Shown here piece after piece: positions 21,342 through 29,141 of a stretch of 29,451 nt of DNA (its first letter is position 1; each line of letters begins with the position of its first letter). Origin of the DNA: a virus; IMG/VR virus record IMGVR_UViG_3300048916_000021, positions 1 through 29,451 of that record; one strand, 5' to 3'. The position numbers were made by a program, and so were the translations under genes. The notes under the pieces are model-generated. The model was not told the origin of the DNA. It saw only the letters and a list, made by a program, of their open reading frames with translations, and ran no database searches.

Positions 21342-22318
21342 TACAGGATGCTCCTTCCAAGCGTCCGTTCACGGTACAAGCGCTCGATGGTCTCGCGCGT
21401 CTTGTTGATGTCGTAGCAGAGGTCCTGCCCGACATAGATGTGGGCGACGGACTCGGGGACGAGGTCCATGCCGCCGAAGTACTTAACGACCTCCATGCGG
21501 TCGAAACCGCGGATGCCGTTGTACTGATGGATCTTGAAGGGCATGCGCGGGTCACGGTAGATGCCGACCTGCCACGAGGGAAGCGTGATCTTGACTTCCA
21601 TCTCGTGCTGCTCCTGACCAGCGACCTCGAAGGTCTCGTCCAGTCGCCCGTCCGGGTGGTAGGTCGAGACCGTCTTCACGTCGCTGGTCATGGTGCGAAC
21701 GCGGCGACGCATGCGCGGCTTCGGAATGGCGGGCTTGATGACCTCGTCCATGTACCACACGCGTCCGCGTGAGTCGACCCGGACGGGATCGTTGGGACCG
21801 TGCGTGTTGAACGTCAGTCCCGCACGTTCGGCTCCGCGATCCTGGAAGGGGATGTCCAAGATCTTGGCGAGGCGCTCAGGCGCATACTGGCCCCACAACG
21901 ACGGGTCGCTTCGGACGATCTCAGCCGCCTGATCGTAGCTGAGAGTGGCCACAGGTGCCGCGCTCTGGGCCGCACTGGGCACCGTAGCCCCGGTGGGTCG
22001 GGGCGGGGGCGCGGGCTGAGAGTCGGCAACCTCGCGCTGAACAGCCTGGATTGCGGGCGACGGCTCCGGCTGCTGCTCAGCGAAGTCACCGAGCAGTTCG
22101 GCGAGCATGTCGTCGGCCTCATCAGGAAGCTCGATCGGCTCTGCTTCCTCGACGGCCTGCACGTTCAGGTGCGGGGACACGTAGGCGTCGAACAAGCCCT
22201 GGAGCTCGGCGACGGTGTACGAAACGAACTGCTTCTGGAACTCGGGAACGGGAAGCCCCGCATTCCGAGCATCCTTGAGCGCATTGTAGAGCTGCGCTTT
22301 CATGTTGGGTGCGGCCAC
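21341..22318 (-). CDS. Hypothetical structural protein with Pro/Ala linker, 325 residues
   Basis: Residues 1-50 form a small helical domain (MKAQLYNALKDARNAGLP, SYTVAELQGLFDAY). An acidic then Pro/Ala-rich linker spans about 55-125. The C-terminal 200 residues are a mixed domain with a basic RMRRRVR patch, strands (MEVKITLPSWQVGIY) and a helical end. GTG 22318 is chosen because GGAGG lies 5 nt upstream; longer starts would run into the hairpin at 22337-22364. The two-domain, flexible-linker plan suits a virion component. Family not recognised. Confidence 0.75.
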   Translation of the reverse strand: MAAPNMKAQLYNALKDARNAGLPVPEFQKQFVSYTVAELQGLFDAYVSPHLNVQAVEEAEPIELPDEADDMLAELLGDFAEQQPEPSPAIQAVQREVADSQPAPPPRPTGATVPSAAQSAAPVATLSYDQAAEIVRSDPSLWGQYAPERLAKILDIPFQDRGAERAGLTFNTHGPNDPVRVDSRGRVWYMDEVIKPAIPKPRMRRRVRTMTSDVKTVSTYHPDGRLDETFEVAGQEQHEMEVKITLPSWQVGIYRDPRMPFKIHQYNGIRGFDRMEVVKYFGGMDLVPESVAHIYVGQDLCYDINKTRETIERLYRERTLGRSIL

Positions 22319-22336
22319 TTGATCCTCCGGTTGGGC

Positions 22337-22372
22337 GGTGGGTGGGCAAAAAGGCCCACCCACCCCATTTTA
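22337..22372 (-). promoter_or_regulatory. Hairpin and -10-like element before the gene at 22318
   Basis: On the minus strand, TAAAAT (22372-22367) lies in the context GGGTAAAATGG, similar to the GGTATAATGG elements on the plus strand. Directly after it is a perfect 11-bp hairpin, with arms 22354-22364 and 22337-22347 and a 6-nt loop. This is one of the few gaps in the late operon. It may be an internal promoter, an attenuator, or an mRNA processing point separating the tail genes from the downstream genes. Confidence 0.45.
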
Positions 22373-22393
22373 CCCGGTGGCGCGCCGCGAGGG

Positions 22394-22948
22394 TTAGTAG
22401 GCGTACATCAGCACGAGACCGCTTCGGGTGAAGACGCCGTTGTTGCCTGTCGAGAAGCGGATGCCTGCACCACCAGGGCCGCTGTTGTAGACGAACGCAC
22501 CGGCGTTGGCGATGTCGTGCTCGAAGTAACCGTCGTCCTTGGGACGGGCGATGTTCGTGCCGAAGGGAATGTCGAAGAACCACGTGGCTGCGGCAGTCAC
22601 GTCGATCTGGAACTCCATGCGGTTGGAGTACTTCTTGCAGGTGACGGTACCGGTCGGCGAGCCGCTGACGTTGGTCACTTGGCTCGGCACGGTGAGGACG
22701 GTCGTCGTCGGGACCTCGCCACCGAGCGTGACACCGTTCAGCAGGGTACCGATGTCGTCGAGCAGCTGGCCCTCACTCGTGAAGGCGGGGTACGTGCCGT
22801 ACGAGCCGTTCTTCAGCTTGCCTGCCTGGTAGGCGATGTCGGTCAGGGCCTTGCCCCTTGTTGTGAACACTGGTACTGCTCCTCCACCGTTGAGACGGAT
22901 AAGTTCTGCGAGAATGCCGGTGAGCTCGTCACCACGGTTTGAAAACAT
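22394..22948 (-). CDS. Candidate tail appendage or decoration protein
   Basis: A 184-residue protein. The N-terminal 90 residues are mostly short helices with glycine-rich turns. The C-terminal 90 are beta-rich, Gly/Asn/Thr-rich and end in FTRSGLVLMYAY, resembling the compact jelly-roll-like end domains of phage fibres or decoration proteins. ATG 22948 (TGATG overlap with the nozzle gene) is chosen over GTG 22951 because GGAGG is 5 nt from it. Lying right after the nozzle gene supports a tail role. This is inference from composition and position. Confidence 0.55.
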   Translation of the reverse strand: MFSNRGDELTGILAELIRLNGGGAVPVFTTRGKALTDIAYQAGKLKNGSYGTYPAFTSEGQLLDDIGTLLNGVTLGGEVPTTTVLTVPSQVTNVSGSPTGTVTCKKYSNRMEFQIDVTAAATWFFDIPFGTNIARPKDDGYFEHDIANAGAFVYNSGPGGAGIRFSTGNNGVFTRSGLVLMYAY

Positions 22949-25359
22949 CACGGCCTCCGAGTGTTGAGCGGCATGGGGATGCCATTACGTGTGATCGACT
23001 CACCGGAGTTCGGACCCTGACGCGCGTTCCTCTGGTACTCGAACGTCTGGATCGAGCCGAGTTCGGTGTTGACGTTCGTCGACTCCTGCATGAGCATGAA
23101 CTGCACGAAGTCAATTTGGCCGTAGCTCATCCAGTCGATCGCAGCACCGCCCGCGACCGGGTCAGGAGCGTTGATGGACTGTGCGTAGAACGTCCACTCC
23201 ATCATGTCGCGCTTGATCTCGAGATAGTCGTTGCTATCTCCGAGGTCCTGGCCAGGAGCGAGGACACCATTGCCCATCGTGACACCGGTGTTATCCTGCG
23301 GAGACTTCGACCGCTTGTACTTGTGCACGAAGCGGTTGTGGATGTCAAAGCCCTTGACGCCCCACTCGAAGGTTCCGATCCAGTCTCCTGCATGGATCTG
23401 AGCCTGGTAGACGTTCGCCCACGCGTCGTGTGCACGGTTGGCACCGAGCGTGTTGGTCTCGATCTTCCAGGGGATGTTCTTGCGCTGGGTCGTCGCGCCG
23501 GACGCGTACTCATCCTGGTAGGCGAGCTCGTCGAGAATGAAGATCGCGTCAGGCTTGACGACAGCCATGTACAGCTTGTCGCCGATCTGAAGCTTCTTGA
23601 GAGCGATGCCCTGGATCAGCCAGCGGGACCACGTAGGCGTGTCGACGCCTGTGTCCATGACCCAGATTTCGTTGCCCATGCAGTCTTCTTCGAGCGCCGC
23701 ACCCTGAGGGTTGTTCACGATGTAGTACAGGCGCGAGTCGTGCTGCGAGGAAACGATGTCGTCTTTGTTGACGAGTCTCTGCCACTTGTTGGCGATGTCA
23801 GTGGTCATCGTCTTGTGGCTGATGTTGTAGTTTGCCGCGACGCTCTTCATGAGCTCGGCTTCGAGCGGGTGGTACAGCTGGTTGTTCAGGACTTCGACAC
23901 CGTACGGTGAGACCGTTCCAGGTGTCGCTGTCGTTTCTTCGAAGCCCATGATGACAGTCGAGTCCGACTGCCCTGTGACCTGTGCAGGTGCCATGTAGAA
24001 AGCGCCGTGATAGCCATCGAGTCCCTTACAGAGAATGACGATCGTGTCGGTTGACTGTGGGTTCTGCCACAGCTGGACATTCATCGGAACGAGCAGGTTA
24101 CCTGTGGACAGTGTCTTCTGTCCGCCACCCTTCGACGGCGACATGTTCGTGTACTCGCCGGGAACGTTTGCAGTCCAGGCGATGCGTGCCTGGTTCGCGC
24201 CGTCGTTTACGAGGACGAGGCGGTCACCGACAGCGAGACCCTGACGAGCTGTCGGACCGCCGCTGTAGTTGACACGATTGTCCTTATTCGGGACGGGAAC
24301 GATCCAGGAGTCTGCGAGAGCAGCGGCCGTGTTAATGATCCACGACTCGGTCGCTTCCGTCCCGGCCGCTGTGATGTTCTGCGTGCCGACGAGAACGGCG
24401 ACAGAGGGGACGGACGACGTGTCGTTCCAGGTGAACTGGTAGAGGTTCCAGCTGATTGCACCTGCAGCCTTGGCGGTAGCGTACTGACCGCTGGGGAGCA
24501 TACCGACCAGTTGGTCCATAGCGAGAGTGGGATCGACGACAATGACGGTCTCGGCGTTACCAGAGGCGTCAGGGCTGTTGAACTTCCACTGGCTCCAGCC
24601 GCGCTGGGTCTTGATGACTGTGATTCCACTGGGAGCCGACTCTCCGAACTCGGTCTCGAACGTGTAGAAGTAGCCGAACGAGTACGTGTTGCTTGCTGTC
24701 GTACTGGAAACGAGTGTGCCAGTCGTGGGAGTCTCCGCAGCGGGGCGAGTATTCTTCACAGTGCCGTCAATCCACGGCGCGTCGGGATGCACGACGGTGG
24801 GAGCATCGGTGAAGGCTGGGACACTCAGCCCCGCTGCAGGAACCTTCTTTGCAGACTTGGTCGTACCGACGTTGAACAAGATCGCGGGCTCAACGGGATC
24901 GTCGGAGAGCGCGAGGATCTTGTTGTCGATCTGCAGGTAGCGGACGTAGGTTGTGGTCGTGCTGAACGTCAGGGCTGGGAAGACTCCGGGCTGATCGTCG
25001 TATCGCTTGGTAGCGGCATTGTAGACAACAACTCGGAACCGGACAATGTTGTCAGTTCCCCGGACGGCGAACAGAAGAGCAGCTCGACCGGTAGAGTCGT
25101 AAATGAAGTGCTCGAAAGCACCAACGATAGACTCGCCGGTGTTGCCGAGCCACCAGTCGGCGGTGAAGACAGATCGAATTCCTGGTCGAATTCGGCATGC
25201 ACCTTCTCGCGTGACATAGACGTTCTCCATCGTTCTCATCGAGGTCGGGTCGCTGAGACCAGGCGGGTACGCCGTCGACCATCCGCTGAACTCACGAAGG
25301 TAGGCGCGAGCCAGAGGACGGTCGATCGGAGCCTGGATGACCTGCTTTCCGCCTGCCAT
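22948..25359 (-). CDS. Tail nozzle protein (T7 gp12-like)
   Basis: An 803-residue protein, almost the length of T7 gp12 (794). Its N-terminus (PLARAYLREFSGWSTAYPP...MENVYVTREGACRIRPG) has the 'list of names' motif typical of podoviral tail tubular/stabilisation proteins. The rest is long beta-rich sequence with repeated strands, as in the nozzle beta-propeller. It should form the hexameric tip through which DNA leaves. ATG 25359 shares a base with the upstream stop (TAATG); longer starts are less likely. It follows directly after the adaptor-like gene, as gp11-gp12 do in T7. Confidence 0.8.
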   Translation of the reverse strand: MAGGKQVIQAPIDRPLARAYLREFSGWSTAYPPGLSDPTSMRTMENVYVTREGACRIRPGIRSVFTADWWLGNTGESIVGAFEHFIYDSTGRAALLFAVRGTDNIVRFRVVVYNAATKRYDDQPGVFPALTFSTTTTYVRYLQIDNKILALSDDPVEPAILFNVGTTKSAKKVPAAGLSVPAFTDAPTVVHPDAPWIDGTVKNTRPAAETPTTGTLVSSTTASNTYSFGYFYTFETEFGESAPSGITVIKTQRGWSQWKFNSPDASGNAETVIVVDPTLAMDQLVGMLPSGQYATAKAAGAISWNLYQFTWNDTSSVPSVAVLVGTQNITAAGTEATESWIINTAAALADSWIVPVPNKDNRVNYSGGPTARQGLAVGDRLVLVNDGANQARIAWTANVPGEYTNMSPSKGGGQKTLSTGNLLVPMNVQLWQNPQSTDTIVILCKGLDGYHGAFYMAPAQVTGQSDSTVIMGFEETTATPGTVSPYGVEVLNNQLYHPLEAELMKSVAANYNISHKTMTTDIANKWQRLVNKDDIVSSQHDSRLYYIVNNPQGAALEEDCMGNEIWVMDTGVDTPTWSRWLIQGIALKKLQIGDKLYMAVVKPDAIFILDELAYQDEYASGATTQRKNIPWKIETNTLGANRAHDAWANVYQAQIHAGDWIGTFEWGVKGFDIHNRFVHKYKRSKSPQDNTGVTMGNGVLAPGQDLGDSNDYLEIKRDMMEWTFYAQSINAPDPVAGGAAIDWMSYGQIDFVQFMLMQESTNVNTELGSIQTFEYQRNARQGPNSGESITRNGIPMPLNTRRP

Positions 25360-26153
25360 TAGAACATACGCTCCCAGTTCGCAGACGGACGACCAGTCCA
25401 AGGACGAGTGTAGGTGGTCGTGCCCTCGATGCCGAGGTCCCACTCGTTCTGGAACGGCGTGTCGGTGTTGCGAGTGTCACGCTCAGTGAGAGCGTACATC
25501 AGCTCCTTGTAGTTGGCTTCGAGCGTCTGCACGCGCGGCTGCCAGAGCGGATTCGTCTGCGCGTAGTAGTAGGCCGCTCTTCGAACCACCAAATCAGGAT
25601 AGTCGAAATCCACCAGCTGATCCCGAATATCAGGATCGACAGGAACAACAGGTGCATCTGGGTCCTCCGGCTGGGGCGGGATGCGGAACATGATGGGCTC
25701 ACGCATCACGGGGACGTGAATCTCGAGCCCGTCTTCGCTCGTGAAGAACGCGCGGCTGAACTCTAGCGTCGTGCGCGTGTACGCAACCTTGATCGGACCG
25801 TTGACCGGGTACTTCATCAGCGCGTCGCGCGACATGAAATAGATAAACTCGACGACCTGCTGAGAGTCAGGATCGACGAGCTTGACGGAGTCGTCGCCGA
25901 TGATGCGGGGGCGGACGCTGGAGCGGAGCGCCACCGTGCGGTCGCCTGCATGCACGAGGCCAACGTTCTCTGTTGACGAGTAGTACGACCACTCGTTGTC
26001 GAGAGCGACGGCACGAAGAGCACGATTGAGCTGTCGGGTCACGGACTGGTACTTGTCCAGCTCCGGGATATAGTCGAGATCGAGGCCGATGAGAAGCCCA
26101 AGGACTTCTGCAACGGCCTCGTCCAACGTCATAGCGACGTCAGGATTGGGCAT
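25359..26153 (-). CDS. Tail adaptor / tail tubular A-like protein (T7 gp11-like)
   Basis: A 264-residue protein. The helical start (MTLDEAVAEVLGLLIGL...VTRQLNRALRAVALDNEW) and the C-terminal DYPDLVVRRAAYYYAQTNP helix are typical of podoviral adaptors that dock on the portal. The middle is strand-rich, with an insert rich in Pro and Asp (PPQPEDPDAPVVPVDPD) that makes it longer than T7 gp11 (196). ATG 26153 is supported by GAGAGGAC; the internal ATG at 26132 has no ribosome site. Placement just before the nozzle gene supports the call. Confidence 0.75.
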   Translation of the reverse strand: MPNPDVAMTLDEAVAEVLGLLIGLDLDYIPELDKYQSVTRQLNRALRAVALDNEWSYYSSTENVGLVHAGDRTVALRSSVRPRIIGDDSVKLVDPDSQQVVEFIYFMSRDALMKYPVNGPIKVAYTRTTLEFSRAFFTSEDGLEIHVPVMREPIMFRIPPQPEDPDAPVVPVDPDIRDQLVDFDYPDLVVRRAAYYYAQTNPLWQPRVQTLEANYKELMYALTERDTRNTDTPFQNEWDLGIEGTTTYTRPWTGRPSANWERMF

Positions 26154-27223
26154 CAGCCACGTCCTCTCAGCGTTGCACCCTCAGCTGCCTTGGGAGCCTT
26201 GATCGTAGACGTGCCCGCGCGGTTGGTCGACGTGATCTGCGTCTGACGACCGTCCTGGCGGTTGGCGAACTTCGTGAAGAAGTCGTCTTCCTTGTCCTGG
26301 ATCTTGTACGTCTGACCGGCGGCGGCAGCAGCTTCCTTGACAGGGTCCTTGCCGCCAAACTGAGCGTTGAAGCCGGTCGAGTAGTCAGTGTCAGTGTTGG
26401 CGTTGCCAGCGGCGGTACGCTGGATGTTCGTCCACGTGTCGCCCTGGTTCTTCCAGAAGTCGTTCCACGCGGAGCCGATCGCCTCCTGGTTCTGGTTGTA
26501 GGCGGAGCGACGCTGTGCCTCAGCCTGCGAGTTGGCACCGGCGACCTGGCTGTTGATCTGGCCCTGCGTGTCGAAGAATGCGCGGTCGACCTCACTCTGG
26601 TTCTGATCAGCGTTCAAGAACGCCTGGACCTGAGCACGGAGCTGGTCGGTCTCACCGGCTCCCTGGGTCGCGGCCTGCTGCAGAAGCGACATACGCTCAC
26701 GGGCGCGGTTCGTGATGTTGGCCGCGGTCTTGGACGCTTCGTCCTGCTCGTTCTGATCGAGCAGACCGTTGTAGTTCTCCAGTGCCTGGTCGTAGGTGGA
26801 CTGGATACCCTTGAACGCGGCTTCCATGGCGGCGTTCGCGTTCGTGATCTGGGTGTCGCGACCGGTTGCGAAGCCGGAGAGACTGCCCATGAGTGCGTCG
26901 ATGATCGCCTGCGTGTTCTGGTTCTGCTTCAGCGTCTGGGCCTTGCCAGCGGCCATGGCCTTGGCCGTAGCGTCGGCAGCGTTGGCAGCAGCGATGTCGG
27001 CGGCAGAAGGACCGCCACCGACCTTAGAGGACTTAGCCGTGGGCACGCGGTTGACGGAGCCGCCCTGCAGTACGGACGCGGGCGGTGCGGCCTGCGTCTT
27101 CTGTGCGTTGGCGAGCTGGGTGTCGAAGAACGACCGGGCGTCGGGCTTCTGCACGAGACCGGGTGTCTTGCTGATCGGCATACCCGATCGGATGTAGTTG
27201 TTGAAGTCGTCTGCGAAGCCCAT
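26153..27223 (-). CDS. Ejection (internal virion) protein candidate
   Basis: A 356-residue protein, rich in Ala, Gln and Asn, with long helical coiled-coil-like segments (about 85-290) between flexible ends. It begins MGFADDFNNYI and ends in a basic, Gly-rich tail. This composition is typical of podoviral ejection proteins stored inside the capsid and extruded with the DNA. AGGAG lies 6 nt upstream of ATG 27223. It starts in a TGATG overlap with the adaptor gene downstream, so the two are probably co-translated. A tail-associated chaperone or scaffold is the main alternative. Confidence 0.6.
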   Translation of the reverse strand: MGFADDFNNYIRSGMPISKTPGLVQKPDARSFFDTQLANAQKTQAAPPASVLQGGSVNRVPTAKSSKVGGGPSAADIAAANAADATAKAMAAGKAQTLKQNQNTQAIIDALMGSLSGFATGRDTQITNANAAMEAAFKGIQSTYDQALENYNGLLDQNEQDEASKTAANITNRARERMSLLQQAATQGAGETDQLRAQVQAFLNADQNQSEVDRAFFDTQGQINSQVAGANSQAEAQRRSAYNQNQEAIGSAWNDFWKNQGDTWTNIQRTAAGNANTDTDYSTGFNAQFGGKDPVKEAAAAAGQTYKIQDKEDDFFTKFANRQDGRQTQITSTNRAGTSTIKAPKAAEGATLRGRG

Positions 27224-27224
27224 C

Positions 27225-28436
27225 TTACTCTCCTAGCCAGGTCTTAGTGAATTCGTCGGGCGACATGAAGTTCACAGGGTCACCGAACTGCTGAGCCCGG
27301 TTGCGGAGGTAGCGAGCGACGACGTCAGAGCCGTGCTTCGTCACCATTTCGTCGATGCCAGCCTGAAGCTGCTGGTTGAGGCTCGGGTCGCTCTGAGCCT
27401 GGCTGTAGACGTTTCGACTGCCGAGGTTCTTGACGAGGATGTCGAGCTCGTCCTGGTCAGCAGTCGAGAGGTTGTCAGACGGAGACTGGATACCACCGAG
27501 AGCGAGCAGGTCCTTCGGCGTTGCCGAGGTTCGCTGGAGCGAGTTGATCAGCGACGCGCCGCCGTTGAGCGAGGACTTCAGGCTCTCGTTGTTGTACACG
27601 TCACTGTCGCCGAGAGACTGCAGGATCGCGGAGCGAGCGTCGTTCTGCTCTTCGCCAGTGATGTTCTCGTAGGTCGGGATTGCCGAGCCGTTGAGGAACT
27701 GGTCCAGGTCACCCTTGTCGTTCTTGTAGCCGAGCTCGTTCAGGAGCGCCACAGTCTTCGGTGCGTAGGTGTCGGAACCACCCTGCTCACCGAAGATACC
27801 AGAGACCTTGTCCTGGTAGTCAATCTTGCCGGTGTCGTGTGATCCGGCCTTGCGGTCAGCTTCACTGGCCTGATACAGCGCGTAGGAGTTGATCACGTCG
27901 CGCTGCTGGTTCGGCGTGAGTGCGGTCCACTCCTGATCAGTGAGCTGTCGCACCTGACGGCGACCGGCAGGTCCGAGCGACCCAGCGTACCTGTCGCGCT
28001 CCAGTTGCGCGTCGTCGGAGGCTTTCTTCTCCACGTACTGCGCCTGGCCGATGTCGTTGATTCCCTGCGAGAGCTCGGGCACGCCGCGACCGGAGATGGA
28101 CGGGACCGTGTCGTTGCCCTTGACGAGCGGCGACTTCTCGAGTCCGTGGCTGAAGTCAGACAGTGCACGACCAATATTTGCCCACGGATCGAAGGCCTTC
28201 TGGCTCTGCGACGCCTGCGGACGAATGACGTCGTTCACAGTGTTCTGGCGAGGCGCGGAGGTGGCGGATCCCTTGGCACCACCTCCGCGCGTCGCAATCA
28301 GCGTTGGGGCAGAGCTGGGGATGCCTCCGGTGAACCGCTGACCTGCGGGCAGCAAAGGTGCCCGCGTGCTTGACGGAGTCGGCGACGGCTTCGATCCACC
28401 ACCGAACGCGGCGAAGATGTCTTCGAGGATGCCCAT
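27225..28436 (-). CDS. Second ejection (internal virion) protein candidate
   Basis: A 403-residue protein beginning MGILEDIFAAFGGG, a small hydrophobic Gly-rich start like that of several podoviral internal proteins. A Pro/Ser/Gly-rich disordered segment follows (15-75), then helical, Gln/Asp/Ser-rich sequence to the end (FMSPDEFTKTWLGE). No lytic transglycosylase or protease motif is visible. AGGAG 6 nt upstream supports the start. A -10-like TATTAT lies in the gap before it. It is the neighbour of the other candidate, as gp14-gp16 cluster in T7, but its sequence does not prove the role. Confidence 0.55.
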   Translation of the reverse strand: MGILEDIFAAFGGGSKPSPTPSSTRAPLLPAGQRFTGGIPSSAPTLIATRGGGAKGSATSAPRQNTVNDVIRPQASQSQKAFDPWANIGRALSDFSHGLEKSPLVKGNDTVPSISGRGVPELSQGINDIGQAQYVEKKASDDAQLERDRYAGSLGPAGRRQVRQLTDQEWTALTPNQQRDVINSYALYQASEADRKAGSHDTGKIDYQDKVSGIFGEQGGSDTYAPKTVALLNELGYKNDKGDLDQFLNGSAIPTYENITGEEQNDARSAILQSLGDSDVYNNESLKSSLNGGASLINSLQRTSATPKDLLALGGIQSPSDNLSTADQDELDILVKNLGSRNVYSQAQSDPSLNQQLQAGIDEMVTKHGSDVVARYLRNRAQQFGDPVNFMSPDEFTKTWLGE

Positions 28437-28458
28437 CGTCGACTCCTTTCTCGAACGG

Positions 28459-28464
28459 ATAATA
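28459..28464 (-). promoter_or_regulatory. -10-like TATTAT before the gene at 28436
   Basis: On the minus strand the context is GCGGTATTATCC, close to GCGGTATAATGG at 16314. It lies 10 bp after the holin stop and 23 bp before the next start. No -35 match is seen. It could give the virion genes a promoter separate from lysis genes. Confidence 0.4.
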
Positions 28465-28473
28465 CCGCGAAGT

Positions 28474-28737
28474 TTAGAACTTCGGGTAGTTGCGGTTGGT
28501 GACGCCCAGTCCGAACCACGCCGACACGAAGGTGACGACGGCAGTCAGGAACTGGATCGCGCGGGCGGGGATGTCCGTGCCGAACGCGGCCTCCGGGAAG
28601 ATCGCGAAGAACAGCGCGGCGACTCCCACGATCAGGAGCAGCAGGCTCAGGATCGTGTTGAAGCGCTTGCGGGTCTTCGGGTCCTCGATGACGATGTTCG
28701 GGGTCTCGGTCGGCAGGGTGTTGTCGGGCGTGGTCAT
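28474..28737 (-). CDS. Holin, two membrane helices
   Basis: An 87-residue protein. It has a polar N-terminus with a KTRKR basic patch, membrane helix 1 at about 28-48, a short outside turn (EAAFGTDIP), membrane helix 2 at about 57-79, and a basic tail. The size, two-helix hairpin and FPE-x-FGTDIP turn resemble actinobacteriophage holins. It would time lysis by making holes in the inner membrane. AGGAGA precedes the ATG. It sits with two other membrane genes in a lysis cassette; no endolysin is in the window. Confidence 0.75.
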   Translation of the reverse strand: MTTPDNTLPTETPNIVIEDPKTRKRFNTILSLLLLIVGVAALFFAIFPEAAFGTDIPARAIQFLTAVVTFVSAWFGLGVTNRNYPKF

Positions 28738-28745
28738 TGTTTCTC

Positions 28746-29141
28746 CTAAATGTCCGGCGCGATTTCGGCCGGTGCGGGCGGTGCCAGGTCGGCGACGTCA
28801 GTTGTGCGGTGAATCCACGCGATGAGGATTCGAACGTAGTTGATTGCAAGCCAGTACTTGCGCTTGCTGGTCTCGAGCTCGGCCTCCAATCTTTCGACTT
28901 TGAGCTGCAGTTCCTGGAGCTGTGCCTTCATAGGCTCCAGGAGGTTCTTGGTCTGTGTCTCGATGATCAGACGCCAACGATCGGCCTCTGAGTTCTCTTC
29001 ATCGAGTTCGTGATTCGCAATCCCCTGCTTTGAATCCTTATTAAGTTTTACCCAGGCGGCGATGCCACCTGATCCCAGCACAGCTGAAACAAGAAGCGCT
29101 ACCCATGGAAGCCAGGGCGCGACCAGTTCAGGAGTCGGCAT
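28746..29141 (-). CDS. Membrane protein with coiled coil, lysis accessory candidate
   Basis: A 131-residue protein with an N-terminal membrane helix (about 8-30), a charged linker, a long coiled coil (about 50-95, ending KVERLEAELETSKRK) and a second mildly hydrophobic stretch (INYVRILIAWIH) before a Pro/Ala-rich end. Start 29141 has GGAGGA 5 nt upstream; longer in-frame starts lack one. One helix plus a coiled coil resembles actinophage lysis-cassette membrane proteins that act with holins. Its exact role (second holin or spanin-like) is unclear. Confidence 0.65.
   Translation of the reverse strand: MPTPELVAPWLPWVALLVSAVLGSGGIAAWVKLNKDSKQGIANHELDEENSEADRWRLIIETQTKNLLEPMKAQLQELQLKVERLEAELETSKRKYWLAINYVRILIAWIHRTTDVADLAPPAPAEIAPDI

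Noticed and set aside
19328-23910. Several plus-strand frames of 250-380 residues opposite the late operon
   Set aside because: They lie opposite well-supported minus-strand genes with ribosome sites and overlaps, and have shadow-like composition.
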